A DNA stretch of 64,000 nt from Ruegeria meonggei (GCF_900172215.1 NZ_FWFP01000018.1:1-64000); one strand, 5' to 3'. Counted from the stretch's first letter, positions 49,325 to 58,322 are shown. The notes: generated by a model from the sequence alone, not told the origin. Made by a program: numbers and translations.

Positions 49325-51221
49325 GTTTCAGGATCTCCCAAAAGGCAAGAAGGTAGCGATAGCCGGCACAATGGGCTTTATCGCTACTTCAGCCTGTGCG
49401 GTGTTGGTGGTCGGCCTGGACATCGAATACCTCAACACGAAAGGATTCCGGGGGCTGCACATCTGGGCAATCCCGGAAAAGCTCATGGCACGGCCTGCAG
49501 AAGAACAACAGGTCATCGGGCTTGTGGCTGTTGTGGCCGTCTGCGTTCTGACCTTTGCGTTTGTGGCCGCTGCTTTGCGCGGCCCCTCGACCAAATACGG
49601 GGATGCGGTTTTTGCGAAAGCGCCTCAGCTCGTCACAGAAGGATACGCGGCACCTCTGAAGCTGAAATCAAAACTGGACAGTGAAATCGTCTTTGCCAAA
49701 TTCGGGCCACCAAAAGAGAAAAACGCGATTTTCTATAAGCCCGGTCCAAGCGTACAGAAACCACATGCGATGTTCATTGCTCCGTCTGGCTCGGGTAAAA
49801 CAAGCGGCTTTGTGATCCCCGACATTCTGCGTTTCAACGGCTCCTGCGTTGTTCTGGACATCAAAGGCGAGATATTCCAAGCGACCGGCGCACGGCGGGC
49901 AACAATGGGGGATGAGGTCTTTGTTTTCGACCCTGAGAACCCAGAAAAAAGCCACAGCTATAACCCGCTGAGGCGCGCAGCTCGCGCAGACAATCTGGAT
50001 CGGCGTTGGGAAGAAGTAATTCAGGTCGCAACGCAGATGTTCGACACGCCCAGCTCGTCCGCTCAGGGTTTTTTGGGCGGCGTCGAAGGCATGTTCTGCG
50101 CAATGGCAATGTTGGCAATCAAGCGGAACCGTCCGTACATTTCCGAGATCCTGCGCCTGGTCAAAACGACCAAGCAAAAGGATTATGAAAAGATGGCCGA
50201 AGAAGTAGGCTATGCCCGGGCAGCAGATGAGTTCCTGAATCTCGCAGCCGAAGAATCCAAAATCCTCCGGTCAACGATTTCGGTTATGAACAACTCCGGC
50301 CTTCAGCTCTGGCGCAACCCGTCTGTGGCAAGGGCGACGCAGGGCAATGACATCAACTTTGAAGATCTGCGTCGGCGCCCCACCTCGATCTACTTTTCTG
50401 TGCCGGGGAAAAAGGTCAAAGAATTCCGGACACTCATTCGCCTGTTCTTCCTCGATCTGGTGAACACAATCGAAACCCACGAACCGGGCCCAGATGAGCC
50501 GTTCAAGGTTTTGATGCTGCTCGATGAGTTTCAGCGTCTCGGCCACCTTGAGCGCGTCGTTGAAGCATATGACACCATGCGATCGTTCGGCGGTCGGATC
50601 ATCGTGATTTCGCAAACGCTGTCGCGCCTGCAGGACATTTATGGGCACGAGGGCGTCCGGGCGATGCTGGCAAACGCCGGAACGCAGATGTTTGCGGCCT
50701 CCGAAGACTCTGAGGTGCGTGAACATGTGTCCAGGTCCATCGGTGACAAAACCGTCATGAGCAAATCAAAGTCACGGGCGCTGGGTAAAATGGAAATGGG
50801 CAGCATATCAGAGCGTGAAGAAGGCATTCGTCTGCTCAGGCCGGAACACGTTGGCCGACTGCCTGAAAGTGAGGTTGTGCTGATCCGCGAGGGTAAGATG
50901 CCGGTGATTGCAAACAAGATCAGGTACTTTGAAGATCCCTATTTCATGCAGTTCTTGGGTGGCGAAAGTCCGAAGATCAAAGGCACACACCTCGATCTGG
51001 CTGTAGAGCAAGCCAGGGACACGGCAAAGGTGCTGGCTGATGCGAAACCGGCCCCTGCCCCGGTGAAAGAGGTTTCGGAAAAAGATCAGGAACTTCAGGC
51101 GGCGTTTGATGCGCAGCGCACAGTAGCCAAAAGAAAAAGCCGGTCCGCAAAAGACATGGCGGTGGAGAAGTTGGCGACACAACCGTCGAGCCCAGTCGGA
51201 AACGCGCAGCACTCCAGTTGA
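49317..51221 (+). CDS. virD4: VirD4/TraG-type conjugative coupling protein
   Basis: A 634-residue coupling ATPase. Two N-terminal membrane helices (about 16-36 and 63-83) anchor it, Walker A PSGSGKTS is at residues 156-163, Walker B-type VLMLLDEFQRLG follows at about 398-410, and the conserved NPLRRAA, FSVPGKKVKEFRTLIR and AANAGTQMF-like segments are present. It brings the relaxase-DNA complex or effector proteins to a type IV channel. The gene is intact, but no relaxase or other VirB genes occur in the window apart from the cut virB11, so it may be an orphan. Its last 60 residues are basic and disordered. Confidence 0.92.
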   Translation: MAEFQDLPKGKKVAIAGTMGFIATSACAVLVVGLDIEYLNTKGFRGLHIWAIPEKLMARPAEEQQVIGLVAVVAVCVLTFAFVAAALRGPSTKYGDAVFAKAPQLVTEGYAAPLKLKSKLDSEIVFAKFGPPKEKNAIFYKPGPSVQKPHAMFIAPSGSGKTSGFVIPDILRFNGSCVVLDIKGEIFQATGARRATMGDEVFVFDPENPEKSHSYNPLRRAARADNLDRRWEEVIQVATQMFDTPSSSAQGFLGGVEGMFCAMAMLAIKRNRPYISEILRLVKTTKQKDYEKMAEEVGYARAADEFLNLAAEESKILRSTISVMNNSGLQLWRNPSVARATQGNDINFEDLRRRPTSIYFSVPGKKVKEFRTLIRLFFLDLVNTIETHEPGPDEPFKVLMLLDEFQRLGHLERVVEAYDTMRSFGGRIIVISQTLSRLQDIYGHEGVRAMLANAGTQMFAASEDSEVREHVSRSIGDKTVMSKSKSRALGKMEMGSISEREEGIRLLRPEHVGRLPESEVVLIREGKMPVIANKIRYFEDPYFMQFLGGESPKIKGTHLDLAVEQARDTAKVLADAKPAPAPVKEVSEKDQELQAAFDAQRTVAKRKSRSAKDMAVEKLATQPSSPVGNAQHSS

Positions 51222-51285
51222 AGGCGTAGATGCCCATCATCGAGCACGAGCTGCGACTGCGCTTCGATGTATAGGTATATTATTT

Positions 51286-51314
51286 TTGACTCTGTGTATA
51301 ATATTTCATACAAG
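51286..51314 (+). promoter_or_regulatory. Candidate promoter of the membrane protein/Xre/methyltransferase unit
   Basis: TTGACT (51286-51291) and TACAAG (51309-51314) lie 17 bases apart in an AT-rich patch that also contains a TATAAT at 51297-51302. The start codon of the next gene is 55 bases further. Confidence 0.4.
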
Positions 51315-51368
51315 GCGTAAACAATAATCGACTCACCAGAAGTGTCCTGTCCAAAAGGGATTTCAGAA

Positions 51369-51818
51369 ATGACCTACCAAGATCGCAATACCGTCGTCTC
51401 GATCTTCGTGAACCTCGCCGTTAGTGCATTTGTTGTTTCACGGCTTCTGGATATGAATGCCTCTGGATTGTTTGATGGTCCAGGCGCAGTGAACAACTGG
51501 GCCCGCATGGTGATCTGGCTGATCCCCCTGGGCGTCTTTGCCACCATCATCGGCACCATACTGTTCAACATTGGATTTGCGATTGTTACACACGAACCCA
51601 AACCCAGCTTCGTCGTTGATGAACGTGACAAGATGTTCGAGCGCCGTGGCAGCTACGCCATCATTATCTTCGCGGGTGCGGGTTTTGTCTCAGCCGTCGT
51701 CGCGATGGCTCTCAACGCATCAGCGCTCACCGGCTTCAACATCATCTATTTCGGAATGGCTTTCGGATCCCTGTCAGCAGATATTGTCAAATTTGCTAGC
51801 TATCGGCGGGGGTATTGA
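51369..51818 (+). CDS. DUF2178-like four-helix membrane protein
   Basis: A 149-residue protein with four hydrophobic helices (about 9-27, 45-68, 92-112, 120-140) and a cytoplasmic loop VVDERDKMFERRGSYAI between helices two and three. That DERD-x-x-I/F-x-x-RG pattern is shared with membrane proteins commonly paired with small YozG-type Xre regulators. AAGGGA precedes ATG 51369. The Xre gene follows after three bases. Function unknown, perhaps a sensor or stress protein regulated by its partner. Confidence 0.7.
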   Translation: MTYQDRNTVVSIFVNLAVSAFVVSRLLDMNASGLFDGPGAVNNWARMVIWLIPLGVFATIIGTILFNIGFAIVTHEPKPSFVVDERDKMFERRGSYAIIIFAGAGFVSAVVAMALNASALTGFNIIYFGMAFGSLSADIVKFASYRRGY

Positions 51819-51821
51819 TCC

Positions 51822-52040
51822 ATGGGCAAGCTCAGGATCACCAACAACATTAGACGTCTACGCTTTGACGCTGATGAAATGACGCAAAAGGAACTCGCCG
51901 AAAAGGTTGGAGTCACCCGACAAACCATCGTTGCCATCGAAAACGCCAAATATTCACCAACGCTCGAGCTGGCCATCTTGATTTCTCGTGTGTTCGGCGA
52001 GCCCCTCGAAAAAGTCTTCGACATCCAAGACGCCAGCTAA
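51822..52040 (+). CDS. YozG-like Xre family helix-turn-helix regulator
   Basis: A 72-residue protein that is almost only an HTH_3 domain: NIRRLRFDADEMTQKELAEKVGVTRQTIVAIENAKYSPTLELAILIS with the recognition helix in TRQTIVAIE. The closing FGEPLEKVF is typical of the YozG group. It starts three bases after the membrane protein gene and is surely co-transcribed; pairs of this kind usually autoregulate. The next gene, a methyltransferase, lies 37 bases downstream. Confidence 0.88.
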   Translation: MGKLRITNNIRRLRFDADEMTQKELAEKVGVTRQTIVAIENAKYSPTLELAILISRVFGEPLEKVFDIQDAS

Positions 52041-52077
52041 ATCATCGCGCCTGCTGCACCTTACCAAAGGAATAGAT

Positions 52078-52701
52078 ATGTTCATCAACCCTCCTCGGTT
52101 CTGGAATCTGATGGCGCGCTCCTATGCCCGCCGTCCGGTTCAAAACCAAGCCGCGTATGAGTACAAACTGAACATTACTTCGAGACACCTGTCCCCCCAA
52201 GACCGCGTCCTAGAATTCGGTTGTGGCACAGGTACGACGGCGCTCATTCACGCCCCAAAAGTCGCCCATATCGACGCCATCGACTATTCCTCCGAAATGA
52301 TCTCAATCGCCCAGGAAAAGGCCAAAGTGCAGGGCATCAAGAACGTCAACTTTGAAGTCAGCGCATTTGATTGCTGGCCTATCCCAGTGAGCGGTCAACA
52401 ATATGATGCCGTGTTGGCTATGTCGATCTTACACCTTGTCCTGGACCTTGACGCGACACTGGATCGCGTTCGCAGTTCCTTGAAAGAAGGTGGTCTGTTC
52501 TTCAGCTCGACGGTCTGCCTGGAAGGTCTCGAGAAGTTCGTCATACCAGCTCTCGGGACCATCGGCCTATTGCCCAAGATCCGCGTCCTGACGCAAGAAA
52601 TCCTTGTCGAGCGTGTGCAAGCTCATGGGTTCGAAATTGAACAAAAGTGGCGTCCCGAAACGGGTTCGACTGCTTTCATCATCGCAAGGAACAGCGGTTA
52701 G
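52078..52701 (+). CDS. Class I SAM-dependent methyltransferase
   Basis: A 207-residue methyltransferase of the Rossmann type. Motif I is VLEFGCGTGTTAL; AIDYSSEMISIAQEKA supplies the acidic SAM-ribose ligand, and YDAVLAMSILHLVLDLDATL and LKEGGLFFSSTVCL are motifs IV-VI. AAAGGA precedes ATG 52078; the longer frame upstream overlaps the Xre gene. The substrate is not evident; UbiE/small-molecule types are nearest. It is the third gene of the membrane protein/Xre unit. Confidence 0.82.
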   Translation: MFINPPRFWNLMARSYARRPVQNQAAYEYKLNITSRHLSPQDRVLEFGCGTGTTALIHAPKVAHIDAIDYSSEMISIAQEKAKVQGIKNVNFEVSAFDCWPIPVSGQQYDAVLAMSILHLVLDLDATLDRVRSSLKEGGLFFSSTVCLEGLEKFVIPALGTIGLLPKIRVLTQEILVERVQAHGFEIEQKWRPETGSTAFIIARNSG

Positions 52702-53008
52702 TTCGTTCGACATCTGACAACACTAACCCAGCCGTTCACGCACGCCGCAGAGAACGGCTGGAGAGCGCCCTTCCTGTGAATTCGTTTTTCGCGCTGCGAG
52801 CGCTCGCAGCACGGATTTTGCCGCGCAGGCATCATCTTTAGCGCGGCAATGCAGTGTTACAGCCGCCATTCGTGTCGGGTGCAGCAAGATTTCGCCAGGC
52901 AAGGAACGAGTCGCGGGACAAAGGGTAAATTCACCGCGTTTGCGCCAAGGTCTGCAATATCGAATAACCGACCGCATAATCGATGTGCGGCACCTACCAG
53001 AAACCGGT
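52702..53008. other. Convergent intergenic region with hairpins
   Basis: 307 bases between the ends of the methyltransferase and UspA genes. It contains CAGCCGTT/AACGGCTG (52729-52760) and a perfect 18-bp palindrome GCTGCGAGCGCTCGCAGC (52793-52810), which may end transcription from either side. No gene is supported. Confidence 0.5.
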
Positions 53009-53416
53009 TCAGCGGACCACGTGGACAGAACAATTGGCGTGGTGAACGACCCGGTTCGCAGTCGACCCAATAAAAATGTTCTCGATCCCCGGCTTGTGTG
53101 AGGCCAGCACTATGCAATCGATGTCATTTTCATTTGCGAAATCAACGATCGCTCGGCCAGCGCTCCCCGAGATAAGCCGCGGTTTCGCACCCGGTAGCTC
53201 TGCAGCGTTCCGATGTAAGCCCTCCTGAAGCTCTTTTCGCGTGTTTGCCAGAACTTCCTCGGGTATCTGGGATGCCACATATGCAGGGATCGGCTCCTGC
53301 ACATGGAGCACTGTGAATTCCGCATCGGCATTCGCTAGCAAACGAGCAGCTTCAAAAGAGGCCTGTGTATCGTGATCTTTGTCCAGCGCGACTGGAATCA
53401 GAATGTTCTTATACAT
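53009..53416 (-). CDS. Universal stress protein UspA family
   Basis: A 135-residue single-domain Usp. YKNILIPVALDKD opens the fold; FTVLHVQEPIPAYV is the second strand; the ATP-binding signature is only partly kept: GSAGRAIVDFANENDIDCIVLASHKPG followed by GSTANRVVHHANCSVHVVR, matching G-2x-G-9x-G(S/T). It is therefore probably an ATP-binding Usp. It follows the phasin-like gene by 60 bases on the same strand, likely under its FNR-type promoter. Such proteins rise in stationary or low-oxygen conditions. Confidence 0.92.
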   Translation of the reverse strand: MYKNILIPVALDKDHDTQASFEAARLLANADAEFTVLHVQEPIPAYVASQIPEEVLANTRKELQEGLHRNAAELPGAKPRLISGSAGRAIVDFANENDIDCIVLASHKPGIENIFIGSTANRVVHHANCSVHVVR

Positions 53417-53476
53417 GTTAGTGACCTTCGATTGCTCCAGCTACGATCATTCCGGCCTCCGCGGTGATACGGCACT

Positions 53477-53926
53477 CTAAACCGGTTCGGATTTCGAAGA
53501 CTTACCCGCTTTCTTTGCTGTGCTTGCAACATCATCTATTGTTTTTTCCACAGCTTCGGCTTCGGTTTCCGCTGCATATGCTACACATCGGGCAACTGTT
53601 TCGAACCATTCCTGAGCGTCAGCCACGAGGCGTTCGGCTGAATGCTTCTGCCAGTCTGCTATGGATTGCAGTGCTTTCGCCGGATCAGCCGGGTCTGCAG
53701 CAGACGCCGAGCGCGCAGCTTCTAGCGCGGTTCGAACAGCCTCGTGACGCCTCTCAAACCAATGTTGAGCAAAGGCCTCTGTCTCTTTCAGTGATTTCTC
53801 CTGCGTGTCCCAGAATTGCTCAAGCTGAGCGCCTAAAAACGGATTGGCCGTAGTAGTCGGCTGCATCTGCTTGAAAACATCGACAAGTGGGTTGGAGTAA
53901 CTTGATTTTGGCTTCTCTTCAGGCAT
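53477..53926 (-). CDS. Phasin-like protein
   Basis: A 149-residue, largely helical protein. The central amphipathic helices (FWDTQEKSLKETEAFAQHWFERRHEAVRTALEAARS and LQSIADWQKHSAERLVADAQEWFETVARC) resemble the Phasin_2 family that coats polyhydroxyalkanoate granules; the Ala/Lys-rich tail (STAKKAGKSSKSEPV) also fits. The match is by character rather than a diagnostic motif. A candidate FNR-type box lies 60 bases upstream, and UspA follows, so it is the first gene of a stress unit. Confidence 0.65.
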   Translation of the reverse strand: MPEEKPKSSYSNPLVDVFKQMQPTTTANPFLGAQLEQFWDTQEKSLKETEAFAQHWFERRHEAVRTALEAARSASAADPADPAKALQSIADWQKHSAERLVADAQEWFETVARCVAYAAETEAEAVEKTIDDVASTAKKAGKSSKSEPV

Positions 53927-53985
53927 CGGAGATTCCTCCTCATCTTCCCAATGCTGAATGTTACCAATTCTCGTAGAAAATAACC

Positions 53986-53999
53986 TTAATGTAGATCAA
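53986..53999 (-). promoter_or_regulatory. Candidate FNR/CRP-type box before phasin-UspA unit
   Basis: TTAAT-GTAG-ATCAA matches the FNR consensus TTGAT-N4-ATCAA at 9 of 10 positions and lies 60 bases before the phasin-like start, a position fitting activation at about -41. Confidence 0.65.
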
Positions 54000-54059
54000 C
54001 CGACGTCAACAAACGTGGGCAGTGGTGCTCTACAATCTAATGGCGGCATTTGTACCAAC

Positions 54060-54467
54060 CTACTCGATTTGAATAGACTCCAGATAAAAAATCACATTTG
54101 CCAACGGCACACCTGCGAACATCGGCTGGCCGTCAGGCATGGTCAGCGCAACTTTTTGGTCCGAATCCAAAGCTGGTCCAAAAATGGGCATTTCTCCGCC
54201 ATGCGCGAGCAATGGTGCGCGACCATCAATTTGACGCGCCACCGCCTCAATCGGAAAAACGCCGTCGTTTTGGGCCGCAAGCCTGGTCAAATCAGGCGTC
54301 CTTATCGCCAACATCTCCGCCATTGGACCATCTCCTGAGGCTTCGAAACCATGGCATTGCCAGCAATAGGTTCTGTAGAGATTGTGCCCGTTTTGAAGGT
54401 CAATATCCTGCGCCAGTGCAGCACTTGCAGCAAATATTGACAAAAGAAGTGCGCGACAAACTGGCAT
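54060..54467 (-). CDS. Periplasmic cytochrome c (single haem)
   Basis: A 135-residue protein with a signal peptide (residues 1-19, ending ALAQD) and one haem site, Cys35-x-x-Cys38-His39 (YCWQCHGFEASGDGPMA). MPIFGPAL near residue 97 may give the axial Met. ATG 54467 follows GGAGGAG; 21 extra codons upstream are open but not a signal. It resembles small cytochrome_CBB3-type electron carriers or subunits, as found in low-oxygen respiration or denitrification. It diverges from the APC permease with an FNR-type box between them. Confidence 0.85.
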   Translation of the reverse strand: MPVCRALLLSIFAASAALAQDIDLQNGHNLYRTYCWQCHGFEASGDGPMAEMLAIRTPDLTRLAAQNDGVFPIEAVARQIDGRAPLLAHGGEMPIFGPALDSDQKVALTMPDGQPMFAGVPLANVIFYLESIQIE

Positions 54468-54633
54468 CTGTTCCTCCTCCAAAGTCAGAATTTCGAGTTT
54501 AGAATACGCGCTATTGCATGAACGCTTCATTGATCTCGCTCATATTCAGCCTTTGAGTACCAGCTGGAAAAAACCGTAACGAAAGGACGTTCGCTGCAGT
54601 TGATTCCGCCTCGCTGATCGGGTCTTAGGCCTA

Positions 54634-54647
54634 ATGATTTAGATCAA
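54634..54647. promoter_or_regulatory. Candidate FNR/CRP-type box between cytochrome c and permease
   Basis: ATGAT-TTAG-ATCAA matches TTGAT-N4-ATCAA at 9 of 10 positions. It lies 167 bases before the cytochrome start and 147 before the permease start and may serve either gene or both. Confidence 0.65.
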
Positions 54648-54793
54648 TGCAAAATGAAGCATTACATAGCAAAGTATGAATGTTTCAGCAGAAGCTCGGC
54701 ATGAGTGTTGGCGAGCCCCTGGTTTATGCTCGGGGTGCCTGTTCGCGGCACAGCTTCGGTACGCAGGCAATTGTCCATCAAGGAGTGAGGCCA

Positions 54794-56014
54794 ATGCATA
54801 CAGTTGATCCACCGACACCTAAACTCCGACGCGCGCTTACCACCCCGTTGCTTACGCTTTATGGGCTAGGCGTCACCGTCGGTGCGGGGATCTATGTGCT
54901 CGTTGGCGCTACCGCCGAGGTCGCGGGTCCTTATGCAGCAGTTTCGTTTCTTGTTGCAGCGCTTGTCGTTTCGCTGACTGCTTTGTCGTACGCCGAACTC
55001 GCGACACGCTTTCCCGTAAGCGCGGGTGAAGCGGCATACGTTGAAGCGGGATTTCAAAGGGGCTGGATGGCGGTTCTAATCGGTCTTGCCGTTGCTGCGT
55101 CTGGGATTATTTCAGCCTCCGCTGTTGCGATTGGCGCGGCCTCATACCTTCACACCCTGACGGGGCTTGGCACCGCGTTGCTTACGATCGGCGTTGTGTC
55201 GGTCATGGGGCTGATTGCAATCTGGGGCATTACACAATCGGTATTTGTGGCAGCCGTGATCACGGTCATCGAGATCGCGGGGCTTCTTTTTGTGATTGGC
55301 TGGGGCATGTCTGTGCAGGAACCGCAAGGTCATGAAATTAGTGAGATGATTCCGGGACTCGAGCTCAGTACCTGGCGCGGTATTATGGCGGCATCTCTGC
55401 TGGCTTTTTTTGCCTTTGTCGGCTTTGAGGACATGGCAAACGTCGCCGAAGAGGTAAAAGACCCAACCCACACAATTCCAAAGGCTATCCTTTTGACGCT
55501 CGTTCTGGCGACGGGTTTGTATCTGGCGACCTCGATCACGGTCCTGCTCGTTGTTCCTATCGATACCTTGTCGACCTCGGCCGCCCCACTCACGCTGGTT
55601 TTCTTCGACGCACCCGAAGTAATCAAACAAGGGTTCGCCGCAGTCGCGGTCGTTGCAACAGTCAATGGCGTCATGATCCAGATGATTATGGCGTCGCGGG
55701 TGATCTATGGTCTTGCCGACCGGGATCATCTGCCGAAAATACTGGCGACTGTCCCGCAGGTTACCCAAACACCGGTCGTCGCAACCCTGTTGGTAGTTGC
55801 GATAATCCTTCTGCTGACGCAAACTTTGCCAATCGGCATACTAGCGGAACGCACATCCCAGATCGTTTTGGGAGTGTTTGTTCTGGTCAATGTCTCGCTA
55901 ATCATTCTGAAGTTGAAACCAGCCTCAACCCGGCAACAATTCCAAGTACCTCTTATCGTGCCAATTCTTGGAGTGCTGACCAGCGCTCTGCTTTTTGGTG
56001 CCGGATTTCTCTGA
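54794..56014 (+). CDS. APC family amino acid permease
   Basis: A 406-residue transporter with about 11-12 hydrophobic helices. The first helix carries the substrate-binding break GLGVTVGAGIYVLVG, and the sixth FFAFVGFEDMANVAEEVKDP is typical of the family; the conserved loop MIMASRVIYGLADRDHLP follows. It imports or exchanges amino acids or amines at the inner membrane. ATG 54794 follows AAGGAGTGAGG; the longer frame is open but lacks a site. An FNR-type box lies in its upstream region. It is somewhat shorter than typical APC members (about 430-450). Confidence 0.85.
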   Translation: MHTVDPPTPKLRRALTTPLLTLYGLGVTVGAGIYVLVGATAEVAGPYAAVSFLVAALVVSLTALSYAELATRFPVSAGEAAYVEAGFQRGWMAVLIGLAVAASGIISASAVAIGAASYLHTLTGLGTALLTIGVVSVMGLIAIWGITQSVFVAAVITVIEIAGLLFVIGWGMSVQEPQGHEISEMIPGLELSTWRGIMAASLLAFFAFVGFEDMANVAEEVKDPTHTIPKAILLTLVLATGLYLATSITVLLVVPIDTLSTSAAPLTLVFFDAPEVIKQGFAAVAVVATVNGVMIQMIMASRVIYGLADRDHLPKILATVPQVTQTPVVATLLVVAIILLLTQTLPIGILAERTSQIVLGVFVLVNVSLIILKLKPASTRQQFQVPLIVPILGVLTSALLFGAGFL

Positions 56015-56097
56015 GAGGAAAACCGACAGCACAGGGTCATCAGAACGGGGTCCGACAGACGCATGAACACTGATCGACCAACACTTGGAAGGCGGAT

Positions 56098-56589
56098 ATG
56101 GCAAGTCGTTCGATTGCGCAGGTTGTGGTGTTACTTACGATTGCCGCCGGAGTGCTGGCCCTACCAAACCTTGCTTTGTACTACGGGGTGCATGAATGGA
56201 CGGCCGCGCGCACAGGTGGCGTTGTGGATGCAAGGTTCATCGCCATTCTTGACACGGCCGTTGAGTCACCGCTGGGTCAGATCGCGATGGTCCCAATGTT
56301 GGCCTGGATCGCGCGCAACGCCCCAACACATCTGAATGCCACCTTTTTTGCCGTAATGGCGTCGTTCACCAACATGGCATTGTCGGCAAGCAGCCTTGGA
56401 ACAAAATATCTGAACCAGATCTTCACCGTTACCCGCGCGGTTACCGATCCCAGAACGGGTACCGTTGCCCCCGTCGCTGACTATAGCCACTTGGGGAGCT
56501 TGCTAATTACTGTAGGCTTGATCTCCGTCATCGTTCCACTGGCTGTGATTTTTCTTGTGCAAAACTCGCCTTATCAGACGCGCGATTAA
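56098..56589 (+). pseudogene. Probable C-terminal remnant of a larger transporter
   Basis: A 163-residue frame with about three hydrophobic helices. The segments GGVVDARFIAILDTAVESPLGQIAMVPMLAWIARNAP and FAVMASFTNMALSASSLGTKYLNQIF resemble, as I recall, the closing third of MFS/BT1-like transporters of about 600 residues in Rhodobacterales. No matching N-terminal part lies upstream, only the APC gene 84 bases away. GGAAGG before ATG 56098 means it could still be translated. It could alternatively be a genuine small membrane protein. Confidence 0.5.
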
Positions 56590-56598
56590 ACATGTGGA

Positions 56599-58173
56599 TC
56601 AATCGCTTTCATCGAGAAGTGTCTTGAGGTGTGACACCGGAACGCCAATATTCGAGCCGCCAAATTCGGGTAAGATCGCGGCATTGATAGCAACCACCTC
56701 GCCGTTTCGGTTCAGGGCAGGTCCGCCGCTTCCACCAGTTGTGGTTTCCGCGTCATAAACGACTGCACCGGGACTGATCTGGGCGACGATCCCCCGACTG
56801 GCCAGAGGCCTGATCTTGTTCTGCTCTGAAAGGTTTTTGGCAATCGACCAGAAATCGACGGCGCCATCTCTCTCAAGCGTTTTCAGAAAATCTGGCCCGG
56901 CCTGCACGATCAAGGCCTTAAGGCCAGTCGGAAATCCAAGCAGGAAAACTTCTTCACCTGCACGCGGCGGGTCTGGTGCCAGTGAAAGCCCGAGCCCTTG
57001 AACACGGTTTGCATCAACGGACAGAAGCGCCAGATCGGCCGTGTTGCTTGCCCTAAGCAATACCGCTTCCATTGGCTTGGATTGTTCTGGCAGATAAGCC
57101 AGCAGACTAAGTATCTCGGCTTCAAGCCCTGCTGCCTTCAGGGCCTGCGCCCGATCCCCGGTCGTCCAGGGCAAGGCGACATGACGGTTGGTCACCAACA
57201 GAGAGGTGCCCTGCAACAGAAACCCGGTTCCGGTGAACTGAAACTCTGCTGGCGCGCCTGCCGCATCTGGCTCAATCCATGGTTTCCCGAATGGAGTTTT
57301 TAGTTTCTCCCCGTCCGGGCCAAGCACATGCCGCAGCAATTTGCCGCTTTCGGTTTGTCGCAATCCGTAGTCCCCTTGGACAAAGGCAATGGATCGCGTC
57401 GAGGCCGTAATTACCCGCCTGGACGCGCCAGCGCGCTCTTCCAATGTCCCAAGGCGCTGCTCGGTGGAAATCACCTGGTTGTCAAACGCTTCTCTGAGCG
57501 CGACCAGATCATCCGCCGTCAATGCATCTTCTCGCGTCTGCGAAAGTATGACAGCAACCGCCTCGATCTTGAGGGATTCCTGTTTTAGGCTGTCCGCCAG
57601 CTTCCAGTCGTTCTGAAAGAGCAAATAGCCAAAGGCAAAGATCAGAAGAAGTATTCCGATAACGGTAACCCTGAACAAAACCGTGGTTTGTGATGTCAGT
57701 CGACGTCCGCCGTCGCGCAGCGCACCGGACATTTTTCTGGCGAAGGGTCGTCGGCTGGAGCGCGCATACACATAAGCGTCACTTATTATGTCTTCGACCG
57801 TGTGATGTGCAGGGAATGAGTGGTCACACACCCTGTAGCGCGACATGGGGCCTTCTTCACCGAACTCAATCATGTCGCCATGCCCAAGAGCTGCCGAAGC
57901 AGTTTTTTGACCATTGACCCAGACATCCCGGCCGGGCAACGCGTTTAGCGTGTAACCGCCTTGCGACCACTGAAAGGTCGCCACGTCTTCGTCATGCGGG
58001 GGCACATCCTCTTTCCGCCTGAACTTCAGGATACGGTCAGGACCCACAGAAGCGGACAAAGCGTTGCCGACAAGCCAGGTAACGGTTCCGCGGGATGGCC
58101 CGGTCAAGCTCTCCAAGAATGCACGGACATCGCTCGTTTCACCGTCCATGTCGCTTCGGTCCGGCGTCCGCAT
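56599..58173 (-). CDS. FHA-domain, membrane-anchored trypsin-like serine protease
   Basis: A 524-residue protein with an unusual order: a cytoplasmic N-terminal FHA-like domain (about residues 25-115; ATFQWSQGGYTLNAL, VWVNGQ, LGHGDMIEFG), a membrane helix (about 165-187, VLFRVTVIGILLLIFAFGYLLF), a coiled segment, then a periplasmic S1C/trypsin-type protease. The triad is visible: His331 (TNRHVAL), Asp380 (ADLALLSVD) and Ser482 (TTGGSGGPA). No PDZ domain follows. It could couple recognition of a phosphothreonine partner inside the cell to proteolysis outside. It follows Hsp20 on the same strand after 149 bases. Confidence 0.85.
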   Translation of the reverse strand: MRTPDRSDMDGETSDVRAFLESLTGPSRGTVTWLVGNALSASVGPDRILKFRRKEDVPPHDEDVATFQWSQGGYTLNALPGRDVWVNGQKTASAALGHGDMIEFGEEGPMSRYRVCDHSFPAHHTVEDIISDAYVYARSSRRPFARKMSGALRDGGRRLTSQTTVLFRVTVIGILLLIFAFGYLLFQNDWKLADSLKQESLKIEAVAVILSQTREDALTADDLVALREAFDNQVISTEQRLGTLEERAGASRRVITASTRSIAFVQGDYGLRQTESGKLLRHVLGPDGEKLKTPFGKPWIEPDAAGAPAEFQFTGTGFLLQGTSLLVTNRHVALPWTTGDRAQALKAAGLEAEILSLLAYLPEQSKPMEAVLLRASNTADLALLSVDANRVQGLGLSLAPDPPRAGEEVFLLGFPTGLKALIVQAGPDFLKTLERDGAVDFWSIAKNLSEQNKIRPLASRGIVAQISPGAVVYDAETTTGGSGGPALNRNGEVVAINAAILPEFGGSNIGVPVSHLKTLLDESD

Positions 58174-58322
58174 GGTTCATCTCAGTTCCTTAGCGCTTTG
58201 GGCACATTACCATGCGCAGCGGTGAAACCGCCATGGTTGGCAATAATGTGCGCATTCAGAAGAACGTTGAGCTTCCATATGCTGCCCCGATCACGATGAT
58301 TGCGCGCATACCGTCGATGCGC

